A stretch of DNA of 64,000 bases from Lacinutrix algicola (GCF_001418085.1 NZ_LIQH01000027.1:62001-126000), one strand, 5' to 3'; positions 33,631 to 43,919 are shown, numbered from the stretch's first letter. Notes: generated by a model not told the origin, from the sequence alone. Numbers and translations are program-made.

Positions 33631-35025
33631 TTACTGTCCTCTTAAAAAGATAACCGTACTTAAAGTCTTGACTATAATATTAAAATCTAATAAAAAGCCA
33701 CGATGTTTAATATAGTATAAATCATATTCTAATTTCACCAAGCTATCATCAACACTAGAACCATAACGTGCTTTTACTTGAGCCCAACCGGTTAATCCTG
33801 GTTTTACAATATGCCTTGTATGATAAAACGGTATTACAGATGCTAATTCATTTACAAATATTGGACGTTCTGGTCTTGGCCCAATAATACTCATATCTCC
33901 TTTAATTATATTTATTAACTGAGGCAATTCATCTAAACGAGTACTTCTTAAAAAACGACCAAAAGCGGTTATTCGTGAGTCATTTTTTTGAGCCCAAACA
34001 GCGCCTCCAGGTTCGGCATCGGTAACCATACTTCTAAATTTATATATTTTAAACGGCTTACCATTTATACCTATACGTTCTTGAGAATACAGTAAAGGTC
34101 CGCGATTACCAATACTATTTCCTACTAAAATAAATGGTAATATTAAAATAGAACATAAAATACCGAAAACAGATAATATTAAATCAAAAGTACGTCTGTA
34201 AGCGAGATAGAGTTTATTTTTATTGTTGCGACTGAATGGAAAATACTTATAAAAATCTTTTCCAATAAACTGTACAGGTACTCTATAAGACATATCTTCG
34301 TATACCTGAGTATACTCTCTAATAGGATAACCACGTTCTAGAAACGTTATTAAATCTACATATAAAGAAGAAGAAATAGCTTCTGAATTTGAACTTGCAA
34401 CAACAATCTCCGAGATGTTTTCTTCTGCAATAATTTCATGAATATCGTTGGCATTAAATTCTGTTATTCCGTTAAATTTAATTTGATCTTCTTTTTCTTC
34501 TTCACAATTAATAAATCCTATAATTTGATAATTGGGATCAGCTTGTTTTAAGGATAAAACTATAGCCTGAATACTAGAAATCTCACCAACCAACAATGCT
34601 CTTTTATAAAACCTTGGAGAAGCTACAAAAGTAATATAGGCCAATCTCCAGATTATTAACGGTAACAATATCGCTAAATAAAAATAAAGGATTTGAATAC
34701 GATTTTCTGGCAATACCGGCGTGTAATACGGCGTTAAAAGGTAAACAAGAACGGTTACAGAAGTTGTAAGTAATATGGCACTTGTTATGCTTTCTATTTT
34801 ACTCGATTTTTTTAAATCGTAAAGCTCGAAAACGGTTCCAAAACCCATAATATAAATAACTAAAACGAGTAGCCATCTCCAATGCGTTTCATCAATAGTG
34901 AAATAGTCGAATTCAGTAAAAGAACTAAATAGATATAAAGTAATACCTACAAATAAAACATCGAAAAGCCTTAATAAGACTTTCCGCTCTGATATTTCAA
35001 AATGAATACTAGACTGCTTAGTCAT
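33631..35025 (-). CDS. WcaJ-like polyprenyl-phosphate sugar phosphotransferase
   Basis: Starts repeat-unit assembly by moving a sugar-1-phosphate to undecaprenyl phosphate. The 464-aa protein has four N-terminal transmembrane helices, a CoA-binding-like middle domain (about 140-230) and a C-terminal bacterial sugar transferase domain (KIYKFRSMVTDAEP, STRLDELPQLINIIKGDMSIIGPRPERP, KPGLTGWAQV). It is the last gene of the polysaccharide cluster, with its own promoter at 35049-35078. The donor sugar is unknown. Confidence 0.92.
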   Translation of the reverse strand: MTKQSSIHFEISERKVLLRLFDVLFVGITLYLFSSFTEFDYFTIDETHWRWLLVLVIYIMGFGTVFELYDLKKSSKIESITSAILLTTSVTVLVYLLTPYYTPVLPENRIQILYFYLAILLPLIIWRLAYITFVASPRFYKRALLVGEISSIQAIVLSLKQADPNYQIIGFINCEEEKEDQIKFNGITEFNANDIHEIIAEENISEIVVASSNSEAISSSLYVDLITFLERGYPIREYTQVYEDMSYRVPVQFIGKDFYKYFPFSRNNKNKLYLAYRRTFDLILSVFGILCSILILPFILVGNSIGNRGPLLYSQERIGINGKPFKIYKFRSMVTDAEPGGAVWAQKNDSRITAFGRFLRSTRLDELPQLINIIKGDMSIIGPRPERPIFVNELASVIPFYHTRHIVKPGLTGWAQVKARYGSSVDDSLVKLEYDLYYIKHRGFLLDFNIIVKTLSTVIFLRGQ

Positions 35026-35048
35026 GGATTAGTTAGTGTGGTTTTGCG

Positions 35049-35078
35049 TAAAGATAATGAGTAATGTTAATATTACAA
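35049..35078 (-). promoter_or_regulatory. promoter of the WcaJ-like gene
   Basis: TTG at 35078-35076, 19-bp spacer, TATCTTTA at 35056-35049 on the minus strand, 23 bp before the ATG. It suggests the initiating transferase is also transcribed apart from the cluster. Confidence 0.6.
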
Positions 35079-35081
35079 GAT

Positions 35082-36092
35082 TTATTCTAAAATTGAATTC
35101 CATTTTTCTTTAACCACTTTCCAACTATACTGTTCTACTTTTACTCTTGCTTCCTTTGTTAAATGCATTTTAATCTCTTTATTATTTTTAAGTTTTAAAA
35201 TAGCTACAACAAAAGCATCTGTGTTATTTGGTGCTACTAATAAGCCATCTACTTCATTGTGAATTAAAAAGGGTAAACCTCCAACGTTAGTAGAAACTAC
35301 AGGCAGACCTAATGCCATAGCTTCAATAACACTTACTGGCATATTATCGAAATTAGTAGTATTTATAAAAACATTATAATCTTTAGACAATGTAATCCAT
35401 TCATTTTTAGATAATTTACCAGTAAAACTAACGTCTACTTTTAAAAATTTAGCATAGGCTTTAGTATCCATTAAACTACCATCATTATCTGGACCAACCA
35501 TTGTCAAACTTGCATTTATACCTGCGTCTTGAAGTGCTTTTAAAATAGAAACTGCCAATTTAGGGTTATACAAATTAGAGAATGAACGCACCCAAAGTAA
35601 TCTAATATCTGCTATATCTCTTTCTATAAAGACATAATTTTCTATCTCTATAGCATTGGGAATAATTATAATATTATGATATCCTAAACTATTGAAATTA
35701 GATTTTATATACTCTGAAGGCGCAACGTTTATATGTGCATTATTAAAAATAGCTGAACATAATTTTGGGCTACTTTTAAGTCGGTTTGGTAAATTCCCAC
35801 CATGTAAAATAGAAAGGTATTTTAAATTCAATAAACGACACAATTGACTACTTAAATAAGCAAAATAGAAGTTTTGAGTACTATAAGTATCTATTAAAAC
35901 ATAATTTGCCCAATTTTTATTTTTAATAATAGACAATAACATATTTAATAATCTCAAAAACTTATTCTTTTTATTAGATACTGATTTCACATTGAAACCT
36001 TCAATAGTTAAAGCACTACTAAGTGTATCTATAGTAGTCGCTGTTTTACCTTTGGAAGATAATTTGTTTCCTATGTAGAGGATGTTTTTCAT
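35082..36092 (-). CDS. glycosyltransferase, GT4 type
   Basis: A 336-aa cytosolic GT-B retaining glycosyltransferase. The acceptor side has SILHGGNLP (94-102) and NAPSEYIKSNF-like residues; the donor domain begins with LLWVRSFSNLYNPKLAV (165-181) and contains the E-x7-E region around VIEAMALGLPVVSTNVGG (255-272). It lies between the WcaJ-like gene and a GT2 gene at the 3' end of the cluster. Sugar specificity cannot be read from sequence. Confidence 0.88.
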   Translation of the reverse strand: MKNILYIGNKLSSKGKTATTIDTLSSALTIEGFNVKSVSNKKNKFLRLLNMLLSIIKNKNWANYVLIDTYSTQNFYFAYLSSQLCRLLNLKYLSILHGGNLPNRLKSSPKLCSAIFNNAHINVAPSEYIKSNFNSLGYHNIIIIPNAIEIENYVFIERDIADIRLLWVRSFSNLYNPKLAVSILKALQDAGINASLTMVGPDNDGSLMDTKAYAKFLKVDVSFTGKLSKNEWITLSKDYNVFINTTNFDNMPVSVIEAMALGLPVVSTNVGGLPFLIHNEVDGLLVAPNNTDAFVVAILKLKNNKEIKMHLTKEARVKVEQYSWKVVKEKWNSILE

Positions 36093-36156
36093 TATAATAC
36101 TTTGGTAAGATTTATTACTAAAAATAAATAAAACAGCTTTCTATTAAACGTTAACA

Positions 36157-37095
36157 TTATTTTGCTTTTGGTGCTTTTGTAATATCGTAATGTACAGCTT
36201 GCAATAGTAATTGAAAACCAAGGATACTTGTTAAAGTCACCAACATAATAGTACCTGTAGGAGCAAATTCAGCTTGACTAGAATAAAACCACCATGTATA
36301 AATACCGTAAATAAAACCGAATAAAAATAATGGAGTACCAATTAATAAATAAACCGATGATATATTAAAATCGTAAACAAAGTAAGATTTAAAGAGTCGC
36401 TTTAAGAATGTTTTTATAAGTTTTGGGACAAACACAAAAGGCATTTGCCAAACGTTCATGTTAGACTTTTCTCCTTCATAAATCGCAGGCATTGCTACAT
36501 CTTTAATCACTATATTTTGAAAATACAATTGAGAAATTAAAGAGGTTTCAAAATAATATCTATTCGCTACTTCGTCGAAATCGATGTCTTTTAATGTATC
36601 TGTTTTAATTGCAAAAAAACCATTAGTAGGGTCAAAATTATTCCAATAACCAGTTGCGGCTTTTGTAAGAAATGACAAACCTAAATTACCGACTTTTCTT
36701 GTAAAAGGCATTTTTTTAAGTGCTTTAAAATCTCTAAAACGATTACCCTTTGCATAACTTGCCTCTCCATTTACTAAGGGAGCAATAAGGTCTTTAATGT
36801 AAGTAGTATCCATTTGGTCGTCTGCATCCACTTTTACTACAAATTCCATTTTATCTTCAATAGCCTTAATGAAACCTATTTTTGTAGCACCGCCAACACC
36901 TAAATTTTTCTCGTTTTTAATGTACTCTAAATTTGAAAACGCAGACAAAGCAGCTTCAGGAAGTGCTTGCGGACTACAATCGTCTATAATGTAAACTTTT
37001 GTCACCATCTCTGGCAATTTCTCTAAAACACGAACTATTTGATTTGATGCATTGTAGTACGGTATTACAACTGCAATCTTATTTTGATTTTGCAT
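36157..37095 (-). CDS. membrane glycosyltransferase, GT2 type (dolichol-phosphate-mannose-synthase-like)
   Basis: A 312-aa GT-A enzyme: AVVIPYYNASNQI (8-20), IIDDCSP (36-42), NLGVGGATKIGF (64-75) and the metal-binding KVDADDQMD (88-96). Two hydrophobic helices near 240-260 and 278-300 anchor it, as in polyprenyl-phosphate-sugar synthases. Likely makes a lipid-linked sugar donor or adds a sugar at the membrane. A 178-bp gap separates it from the O-antigen-ligase-type gene upstream. Confidence 0.85.
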   Translation of the reverse strand: MQNQNKIAVVIPYYNASNQIVRVLEKLPEMVTKVYIIDDCSPQALPEAALSAFSNLEYIKNEKNLGVGGATKIGFIKAIEDKMEFVVKVDADDQMDTTYIKDLIAPLVNGEASYAKGNRFRDFKALKKMPFTRKVGNLGLSFLTKAATGYWNNFDPTNGFFAIKTDTLKDIDFDEVANRYYFETSLISQLYFQNIVIKDVAMPAIYEGEKSNMNVWQMPFVFVPKLIKTFLKRLFKSYFVYDFNISSVYLLIGTPLFLFGFIYGIYTWWFYSSQAEFAPTGTIMLVTLTSILGFQLLLQAVHYDITKAPKAK

Positions 37096-37273
37096 TATTA
37101 AAATAATATCTTGAGACTATTAAGTAAAACAATAATAAGTATAAAATATCCTAAGATAATAAATACCGAACAGTAAAGGTACAAATGCGCTTTTAAATAT
37201 AAAGCGTTATTAAAGTATCGTTTATTCAACCGCAATAGATTGTACTTTATAAATAATACTCTAATAATGAAAT

Positions 37274-38647
37274 TTAACCTTCTAATCTTGATTTTAGCAG
37301 TTGTTCTCTTTTTTCTCTAATACTAGGTTCTTTATAATTTATTGACAGTAAACACAAACCATAAACAAATGCTGGTGCAGCAATTCGCATGGACGAGTGA
37401 TTAATAGTTAAAAACCAAAACAGAAAAAAAGAATAGAAAAAAATATTAGATTTATCTCTTATTCTAAACAATAAGGGTGTAATAAATAGAATACCAAAAG
37501 CAAACAATCCAAATAATCCATGTTCTGATAAAATACGGCTCATTTCGTTGTGAGATGCCGCTTTAACACCTGTTTTTTCGAAACGCAATTCTTTAGACTT
37601 CCCTACGCCAATGCCTAAAAAAGGGTTTTCTAAAAACGCATTTAACTCGAAAGCCATTAAATCAGTTCGTCCTGTAGAAATATCTTTTTTTTCTCGACCT
37701 AAAGCATCTTCATTATTATATCTTTTATCTATAAAGCCTCCTGTTTCTATTGATGACAATGCCCAAATAGAAAGACCTAAAACAATAAACAAAGTGGTTA
37801 ATAAACCAACTCGCTTTCTGTTTTTACCTGTAGATTTTTTATAATAAAATAGAATAAAAAAGGCCATCATTATAATAGCTACAAAAATACCTCCACGACT
37901 AAAGGTTACAATAGCACGAAACGAGATAACAACCAATAAAAAAACATTTATTATTTTAAATAATTTATAAGGTGCTTTAGAGAAAAAGCGAACACAAAAT
38001 ATAAACATACCAAGTCCTAAAACGGTTGCTACTTGGTTGGGTCCAAAACCTCCAGAAGTACTATAATTAGAACCTGTACTACTTATAACTTCACTAACGC
38101 TTGGGTTGTAAAGAAAAAGATAAGTAGTTGTAGAAATTAAAGGTAAACCAATGTAAAGTAATAGCTTTTGAAAACTGGAATACATAATCGCTTTTTGATA
38201 ACAAAAAATAGCTACAAAACCCAAACATACTGGTCCGCTTAAATTAAAAGCTATGGCTTTTCTTATAATTGTTTCAGTAGTTTGATTAAATCCTGTGACA
38301 AAAATACCAGGAATTAGCAATAAAAGATAGAGTACATAAACAAAACTCTTTTGAGAAATTCTGGTGCTAATGATACCTACAATACTAAAAAAAATAACCA
38401 TGTATTTTGAAGCTTCATATAAAAGGCTTCCACCTGTCATTCTTATAAAAACCTCAGCGCCTATAATATAACCACAAGCCAATAAAATTTCTAATGTTTT
38501 ACCTTTAATTGGCGATTTTATTATTCTGAAGAAAAAGTAAACAAAGATACTTAACAAGTAAACATTAGAAAGCACCGGAATGATGTAAACCGCAATTGCA
38601 ATTAGCACATGTAATCCTATTAATTTTATATCGTTTAAAAACTTCAT
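37274..38647 (-). CDS. O-antigen ligase/polymerase-type membrane protein (Wzy/WaaL superfamily)
   Basis: A 457-aa inner-membrane protein with about 11-12 hydrophobic helices and one large periplasmic loop (about 295-365) that holds TGRTDLMAFELNAFLENPFLGIGVGKSKELR and AASHNEMSRILSEHGLFG, the hallmark of the O-antigen ligase domain. Sequence cannot separate polymerase from ligase. Since the cluster encodes a Wzt-type ABC ATPase, a ligase or a polymerase for a second glycan are both possible. Its start overlaps the previous gene by 4 bp. Confidence 0.85.
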   Translation of the reverse strand: MKFLNDIKLIGLHVLIAIAVYIIPVLSNVYLLSIFVYFFFRIIKSPIKGKTLEILLACGYIIGAEVFIRMTGGSLLYEASKYMVIFFSIVGIISTRISQKSFVYVLYLLLLIPGIFVTGFNQTTETIIRKAIAFNLSGPVCLGFVAIFCYQKAIMYSSFQKLLLYIGLPLISTTTYLFLYNPSVSEVISSTGSNYSTSGGFGPNQVATVLGLGMFIFCVRFFSKAPYKLFKIINVFLLVVISFRAIVTFSRGGIFVAIIMMAFFILFYYKKSTGKNRKRVGLLTTLFIVLGLSIWALSSIETGGFIDKRYNNEDALGREKKDISTGRTDLMAFELNAFLENPFLGIGVGKSKELRFEKTGVKAASHNEMSRILSEHGLFGLFAFGILFITPLLFRIRDKSNIFFYSFFLFWFLTINHSSMRIAAPAFVYGLCLLSINYKEPSIREKREQLLKSRLEG

Positions 38648-39726
38648 TTAGCTTCTAAAATAATATTATAATTAGAAATCAAACTACCTATTACAGCTTT
38701 GGACGAATACATACTAAACACATGTGCTTTAAAAGCCACTGCTTTTTCTTTCGCTAATTCGGGATTTTTTATATAGTTTGTAATGGCTTTAGCTAGTAAA
38801 ACGCTATCATTAGAAGAGATTAAAGCACCTAATTTACCACCTAAAATCACTTTACCACACTCTCCAACGTTGGTAACCACAACTGGTAAACAAGAAAAAC
38901 CGTATTCTAATAAAGCAATAGGTAAACCTTCCGATTTTGATGACAACACAGCAATATTTGTTTGGCTTAATATATTAGATATATCAAATTTACTTCCATA
39001 AATAAAGACATTGTTTTCTAATTGTAACGCCTTTATTTCTTGACGAATTGAATGCGAGTATGCGTCTTTAAAATCTTTACCTACACAATGTAATGTCCAA
39101 TCAGGAAATAGTTTTACAACTTCAGAAAATCCTCTAAGTAAGGTAAAATGATCTTTTTGATCACGTAAATTAGCTAGATGAATAATCCGTTTATTTTCTA
39201 TGCCTTTTAGTTTTGTTTTACCTTCGACCTTATTTAGTACTGCAAAATTTGGTAAATAGGCAACTGTTTTACAACTCAATTTTAAACGTGCCCAATCCTC
39301 TAACTCTTTATTTACACTATAAATTATAGAAAAAGACCTCGAACATTTCTTTAACATTTTATAAGAACGCTTCCTTAGGAACTCACTATTTCCATAGTGA
39401 TCATGCCATACAATTTTTACATTTTTATTCAATACCTTAATAATAGTCGCTAAAAAAAATGAGGTAGAATGCGCATGAATTATATCTATTTTTTGAAACT
39501 TTACAAAAGCACTAAATACTTTAATAGCTTTAACATCTATTGTTTTATTTTTATCTAAAAACAAATAATGAATTTGAGGATTTAAACTCTCTTTTAGTAA
39601 GCCTTCTTCTCTCGTTACACATAAATAAGACTTCTCAATACTGGAAGCTAAAGCATTAGCAATATTAACTGCTACACGCTCTGCTCCTCCAGGATGTAAA
39701 GAATCTATAAGTTGTAAAACTCTCAT
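38644..39726 (-). CDS. glycosyltransferase, GT4 type
   Basis: A 360-aa GT-B enzyme. The opening VLQLIDSLHPGGAERVAVNIANAL (3-26) is the typical glycine-rich acceptor loop, and the donor domain holds IIHLANLRDQKDHFTLLRGF (185-204 region) and SSKSEGLPIALLEYGFSCLPVVVTNVGE with the E-x7-E signature. Overlaps the next gene by 4 bp and is 1 bp from the previous one, so it is translated as part of the operon. Confidence 0.9.
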   Translation of the reverse strand: MRVLQLIDSLHPGGAERVAVNIANALASSIEKSYLCVTREEGLLKESLNPQIHYLFLDKNKTIDVKAIKVFSAFVKFQKIDIIHAHSTSFFLATIIKVLNKNVKIVWHDHYGNSEFLRKRSYKMLKKCSRSFSIIYSVNKELEDWARLKLSCKTVAYLPNFAVLNKVEGKTKLKGIENKRIIHLANLRDQKDHFTLLRGFSEVVKLFPDWTLHCVGKDFKDAYSHSIRQEIKALQLENNVFIYGSKFDISNILSQTNIAVLSSKSEGLPIALLEYGFSCLPVVVTNVGECGKVILGGKLGALISSNDSVLLAKAITNYIKNPELAKEKAVAFKAHVFSMYSSKAVIGSLISNYNIILEAK

Positions 39727-40839
39727 TTATGGTTTTAATAGTTTAATCAATTCACTTTCAAACAAATCTAAAGTATAGTGCTGAGACCATTGCAAAGCAG
39801 CATTAGATTTTATTGATAAATCTTCTTTGTTTTCTATCGCCTCAATTAAGGATTCCGTTGCGAGCTCTAATTCTGCCTCAATTAAAATACCACGCTTTCC
39901 ATAATCTAACATAAAAGGTACACATGATATTTTGGTAACCACAGGAATACAGCCAAAAAACATAGCTTCTGCTATGGCTTTTGGCCAACCTTCTGATTGA
40001 GAAGGTAAAATTGAGAAATGTGCTGTCTTAAAAGCAGACTTTACAACGTCTTTTGTTTGATTACCTTGAATAGTAATAATGTCTTCAATTTTATGTTCCA
40101 AAACGTATTGAATTAATTCAGATTTTAAAATACCATCTCCGAATAAATATAAACAGACATTGTATCCTTTTTGTTTTAAATTTTCAATAATTTTTATTGC
40201 TAACAATGGTCGTTTACCAACAACTAAACTTCCCACAAATACAAACTTAAGCAATGTGTTATAATCTCGTCTTTCAACTTTTTCTATTTCTGTTTCTCTA
40301 TAGGTTGCAGTAAAAAATGGTTTAATATTTTTAGATTGATTTTTCCAATCTCCATAAACCAAAACTTGCATATTTTTAGTTAAAAACGTATTACTCAATA
40401 TCCATTTTTGAAACCGATAACTTAATGGTTGTTTTGCTTCTGGATCCCAATTCCCAGCATATTTTGCTGTTTTAATTGTCTTCGGAAAAAAAATCTGTAC
40501 AATACAGCCTAATAAACCTATATTTCCAGGACAACGCAAATGAATGTGATCTGCCCAAAACATACCTTTAAATAGCTTAAAAATTACTATAGGTAACTTA
40601 ACTAAACTAATTAATGCAGATTGTACACTAGAGAAGTTTAAACCACGAATAGAAACAACACTTGGTTGATTTTTAAAAGGAATAGTTAATAAAGGTTGAT
40701 TGTATTTTGTTGGAGATATTATTTTAAAATAATCGACATGATTGCTCCATATATCCATTTCTCTAACATAAGGAGCATATGCTTTATAGCCGTTTTCATC
40801 TTTTAATGTTGGTGCATTTGTTATTACTAAAAACTTCAT
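39727..40839 (-). CDS. glycosyltransferase, GT4 type
   Basis: A 370-aa GT-B enzyme whose N-terminal domain (HLRCPGNIGLLGCIVQIFF, KYAGNWDPEAKQPLSYRFQKW) resembles capsule-type transferases. The C-terminal domain has KFVFVGSLVVGKRPLLAIKIIENL and LPSQSEGWPKAIAEAMFFGCIPVV. Its stop and start abut the neighbours within 1 bp, so it is tightly in the operon. Sugar specificity unknown. Confidence 0.88.
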   Translation of the reverse strand: MKFLVITNAPTLKDENGYKAYAPYVREMDIWSNHVDYFKIISPTKYNQPLLTIPFKNQPSVVSIRGLNFSSVQSALISLVKLPIVIFKLFKGMFWADHIHLRCPGNIGLLGCIVQIFFPKTIKTAKYAGNWDPEAKQPLSYRFQKWILSNTFLTKNMQVLVYGDWKNQSKNIKPFFTATYRETEIEKVERRDYNTLLKFVFVGSLVVGKRPLLAIKIIENLKQKGYNVCLYLFGDGILKSELIQYVLEHKIEDIITIQGNQTKDVVKSAFKTAHFSILPSQSEGWPKAIAEAMFFGCIPVVTKISCVPFMLDYGKRGILIEAELELATESLIEAIENKEDLSIKSNAALQWSQHYTLDLFESELIKLLKP

Positions 40840-41387
40840 TATATGTAATCTTTAGAGCTATTGTAATTAACAATTTTACCTGGAACACCAACTACAACAG
40901 CATTACGCGCTATAGATTTAGTCACTAAAGAATTAGCTGCAATAACACAGTTATCACCTATAATTATTGGTCCAGCAATTACAGCATTTACTCCAATATA
41001 TACATTGTTACCAATTGTTGGAACACCTCTTTTATCTCCTCTTCCACTTACACCAATAGTTACACCTTGAGAGATATTACAATCATCACCAATTTTTACA
41101 TTAGAGTTAATAATAATATTTCCAAAATGTCCTATATAAAAACGCTTGCCAATACTTACAGAATAAGGAATACTAATACCTGTAATAATCTCAATCCACT
41201 TTTGATAAATAATTGCTAACCCTAACAAAACTAATTTAATAGGTTTTAGTAGTGAACTTTTAAAAATTTTATTAGATATTCTATAAACTGTTAAAGCCCA
41301 AAGACCTTGTTGAGTTAACAACAAAACTAGAGTAGATTTATTCCCACTATACTTTTTATATTTTATAAAATCTGACTTTAAACTCAA
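40839..41387 (-). CDS. hexapeptide-repeat acetyltransferase (serine-acetyltransferase-like)
   Basis: A 182-aa trimeric left-handed beta-helix acyltransferase. Hexapeptide repeats run from about 75 to 170 (IGHFGNIIINSNVKIGDDCNIS, TIGNNVYIGVNAVIAGPIIIGDNCVIAANS), with N-terminal helical part carrying a hydrophobic stretch. Within a polysaccharide cluster it most likely O-acetylates a sugar residue rather than serine. Shares one base with the next gene. Confidence 0.85.
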   Translation of the reverse strand: MSLKSDFIKYKKYSGNKSTLVLLLTQQGLWALTVYRISNKIFKSSLLKPIKLVLLGLAIIYQKWIEIITGISIPYSVSIGKRFYIGHFGNIIINSNVKIGDDCNISQGVTIGVSGRGDKRGVPTIGNNVYIGVNAVIAGPIIIGDNCVIAANSLVTKSIARNAVVVGVPGKIVNYNSSKDYI

Positions 41388-41392
41388 AATAA

Positions 41393-42385
41393 TTAACGCG
41401 CTTTAGGTTTGTTAAAGATAAGGGAAAACCAACCAATAGTGCGTCCAATTGACTCTGTTAATGCTTCCTTTCTACTTTTGGTTGTTATTACATTTGCAAA
41501 TCGAATACTTGTTAATAAAAAGGCAGTCGAATGCCATTTAAAACGTGCTTTAAAACTAGGATTAGGGTACTTTACTCTCCAAACATACCATCCATTTCTT
41601 AGTACCATTTTACCATAATTATACTGGTTTGGTCTACCAGAGCCATCATGATAATGACATAATTGTGCATTAGTGTTAATATAAAGCTTACCTATTTTTG
41701 CTAAACGTATTGAAAAGTCGGCATCTTCATACAAACCATAACCTTCAAAATAGGTTGAAAATTTAAAGGTTTTAAATACTGAGGATTTATAAGAAGAAAC
41801 GCCACCCATGAGTTGTTCTACTTCGTAAACTTTACCAGAAGGTGGTAAAAAGCCTATGGAACGACCATGAGAAAAATTAGGTAAAAAGCCTGGTTCTGTA
41901 TCTGGTTGTAATCCAAAAGTTTTACGTAATCTAAAACGTGAAGATTCTTCACGTTGCCAACCATCATAATAAAAAAAGTGCTCATCGTTTTCTGTAGATT
42001 GTTTTTGCCATTGCGCTTCGTTTGTAATATAACCTCCAACAGCTAATGCTTTTGGATAAAGCGCATAAGTTGCTATTAAAGTTTCAAAATATTTTGAATC
42101 TAAAACAGTATCATCATCTAGAAAACAAGTGATTTCTGAAAATTCATCAACTTTACTTATTCCAAAATTACGTTGTTTTGTAAGTCCTCGATTTTCTTTA
42201 TCTACTTTAAAATACTGTAAGTTTTTAAAGCTGTTTTCATTTAAAATAGTTTCCGTTTTATTATCTGTAGAACCATCAATAATTAAAATAGCATTAGGAT
42301 ATAACGTTTGCTCTTTAACCGACTGCAACAACTTTAAAAGTGGTTGTGGTCTCATGTATGTACAGATGATTAGAGAAAAATTCAT
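41393..42385 (-). CDS. glycosyltransferase, GT2 type
   Basis: A 330-aa GT-A inverting enzyme. SLIICTYMRPQPLLKLLQSV (4-23), LIIDGSTDNKT (34-44) and the DxD-type CFLDDDTVLDS near 91-101 are clear, and GGVSSYKSSVFKTFKFSTYFEGYGLYEDADFSIRLAKIG supplies the ED catalytic motif. No membrane anchor. Lies 5 bp from the acetyltransferase gene. Confidence 0.9.
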   Translation of the reverse strand: MNFSLIICTYMRPQPLLKLLQSVKEQTLYPNAILIIDGSTDNKTETILNENSFKNLQYFKVDKENRGLTKQRNFGISKVDEFSEITCFLDDDTVLDSKYFETLIATYALYPKALAVGGYITNEAQWQKQSTENDEHFFYYDGWQREESSRFRLRKTFGLQPDTEPGFLPNFSHGRSIGFLPPSGKVYEVEQLMGGVSSYKSSVFKTFKFSTYFEGYGLYEDADFSIRLAKIGKLYINTNAQLCHYHDGSGRPNQYNYGKMVLRNGWYVWRVKYPNPSFKARFKWHSTAFLLTSIRFANVITTKSRKEALTESIGRTIGWFSLIFNKPKAR

Positions 42386-42386
42386 T

Positions 42387-43919
42387 TTAAAAATTTACTT
42401 TATTTAACTTGTTTGCCCATGTTTTACTAATATTCCAACGCTTTTTAAATGTACTATAATATTTAAATGGATTCTTAATTGATTGCCTTTTATAAAATTT
42501 AAAAAACAACGTTAATTTGTAACCTCTTAACTGTTCCTCTGTTTTATATTTTAAATTATAAAGCATAACCGTTGGTGATGGTTTAGGTGTTAAACATTCT
42601 TTTTCCCAATCATGTATATGCTTTTTTCTAAAACCTCCTACTGGTGCTTTTAAGTGTTTTAATTGCACAACAGGAAAATAGATAATATCCACTCCATTAT
42701 TTCTAAGTTGCATTCCAAAATCTGAATCTTCACCAAACCCATGTTCAAAAGCCATATCGAAATTCACCTTTTTAATAGCGTTCATTTTTACAATACTACA
42801 TCCAGACCCAAAAGAAGGCCATTGTATAGGTGTAACACATTTTTCTATCTCATTTTCTCTTAAACAACTTAATGTAATAGCATCATGAGAGTTTATTTGC
42901 ATAAAACTTAACGCATTATCTAACATATTTTTATTAAATCTTATATCATCGTCTGCAAGAAATACATAATCTGATGAGATAAGCTTTAAACCCATATTTC
43001 TGGCATTACATGCTCCTGTTCGAGATATTAGTTTATGAATTATTTTAAATGGCCAATTTTTAGTTTTTAAATAATCTAGTTCTGTTTTTGCAATCTCGCT
43101 ATCGTCTTGCTCTATTATTATTACTTCTTCTGGTATTAGTGTTTGGTAGGTTAAATCTTTTAACACATCATACAGGTATTTAGCTCTTCCTAATGTTGGT
43201 ATTAATACAGAAACAGAAGCATTCTCTTTTAATTTAGTAGCATCTGCTTTAGAAGTTATTACATTATTAAATGTCTTCTTTTTAAAAAATAAACTTTTCA
43301 TTAAAGGAAAGAATAAAACCTTCTTTTCGAAAATTAATATATTTAAAAATAATAAGAAAGTCCAACGTGTTCTATAGTGCTCTTTTACAAACTGAAACAA
43401 TTCCGAAGCACTCGCTTGTTCATCGAGGTGTTCTTCATCATTTTTTTTAATAATTTCTGGAGAAAAATAACAAAACAAACCATTAGTCATTCCTAATTTC
43501 GCAATACTATTCAAATTATAATTAAAGCTGTACTTGTAGTTTATATGTTTTTTAAATAGCAATAAACTTTCTCCATAAATAGCACCACAATTATTATGCA
43601 TTAGCCAAGTAGGAAATTTTATTCTTCTATTAACGTTAATAAAAAGTGAATCTTCAACATAGCCAATACTATTTCCTAAATAAGATGAATTACCATTAGA
43701 AACCATAACATTTGTTGAAGTAAAACAAGACTTTACAGCCTCTACATTCATGTTATTTTTATTTAAAATATCACACCAAGCGATAATACGAGTGCTATAC
43801 TTTGACGCAAGGAAAAACAAGGCCTTCATAGGCTCTTTCTCTTCAAGCGCTATAACCTTTTGCGTTGTATTGTCGATAATCTCAACAACACTATTATTTT
43901 TATGAAAAAGAATGAGCAT
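42387..43919 (-). CDS. two-domain protein: degenerate N-terminal domain plus GT2 glycosyltransferase
   Basis: The 510-aa product is much longer than a normal GT2 enzyme. Residues about 232-480 are a complete GT-A domain (SVLIPTLGRAKYLYDVLKDL, VIIIEQDDSE, FLADDDIRFNKNML, FEHGFGEDSDFGMQLR). Residues 1-215 are different; WLMHNNCGAIYGESLLLFKKH vaguely recalls the acceptor half of a GT2, so it may be a decayed second transferase or an accessory domain. The start overlaps the upstream GT4 gene by 20 bp. Confidence 0.8.
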   Translation of the reverse strand: MLILFHKNNSVVEIIDNTTQKVIALEEKEPMKALFFLASKYSTRIIAWCDILNKNNMNVEAVKSCFTSTNVMVSNGNSSYLGNSIGYVEDSLFINVNRRIKFPTWLMHNNCGAIYGESLLLFKKHINYKYSFNYNLNSIAKLGMTNGLFCYFSPEIIKKNDEEHLDEQASASELFQFVKEHYRTRWTFLLFLNILIFEKKVLFFPLMKSLFFKKKTFNNVITSKADATKLKENASVSVLIPTLGRAKYLYDVLKDLTYQTLIPEEVIIIEQDDSEIAKTELDYLKTKNWPFKIIHKLISRTGACNARNMGLKLISSDYVFLADDDIRFNKNMLDNALSFMQINSHDAITLSCLRENEIEKCVTPIQWPSFGSGCSIVKMNAIKKVNFDMAFEHGFGEDSDFGMQLRNNGVDIIYFPVVQLKHLKAPVGGFRKKHIHDWEKECLTPKPSPTVMLYNLKYKTEEQLRGYKLTLFFKFYKRQSIKNPFKYYSTFKKRWNISKTWANKLNKVNF

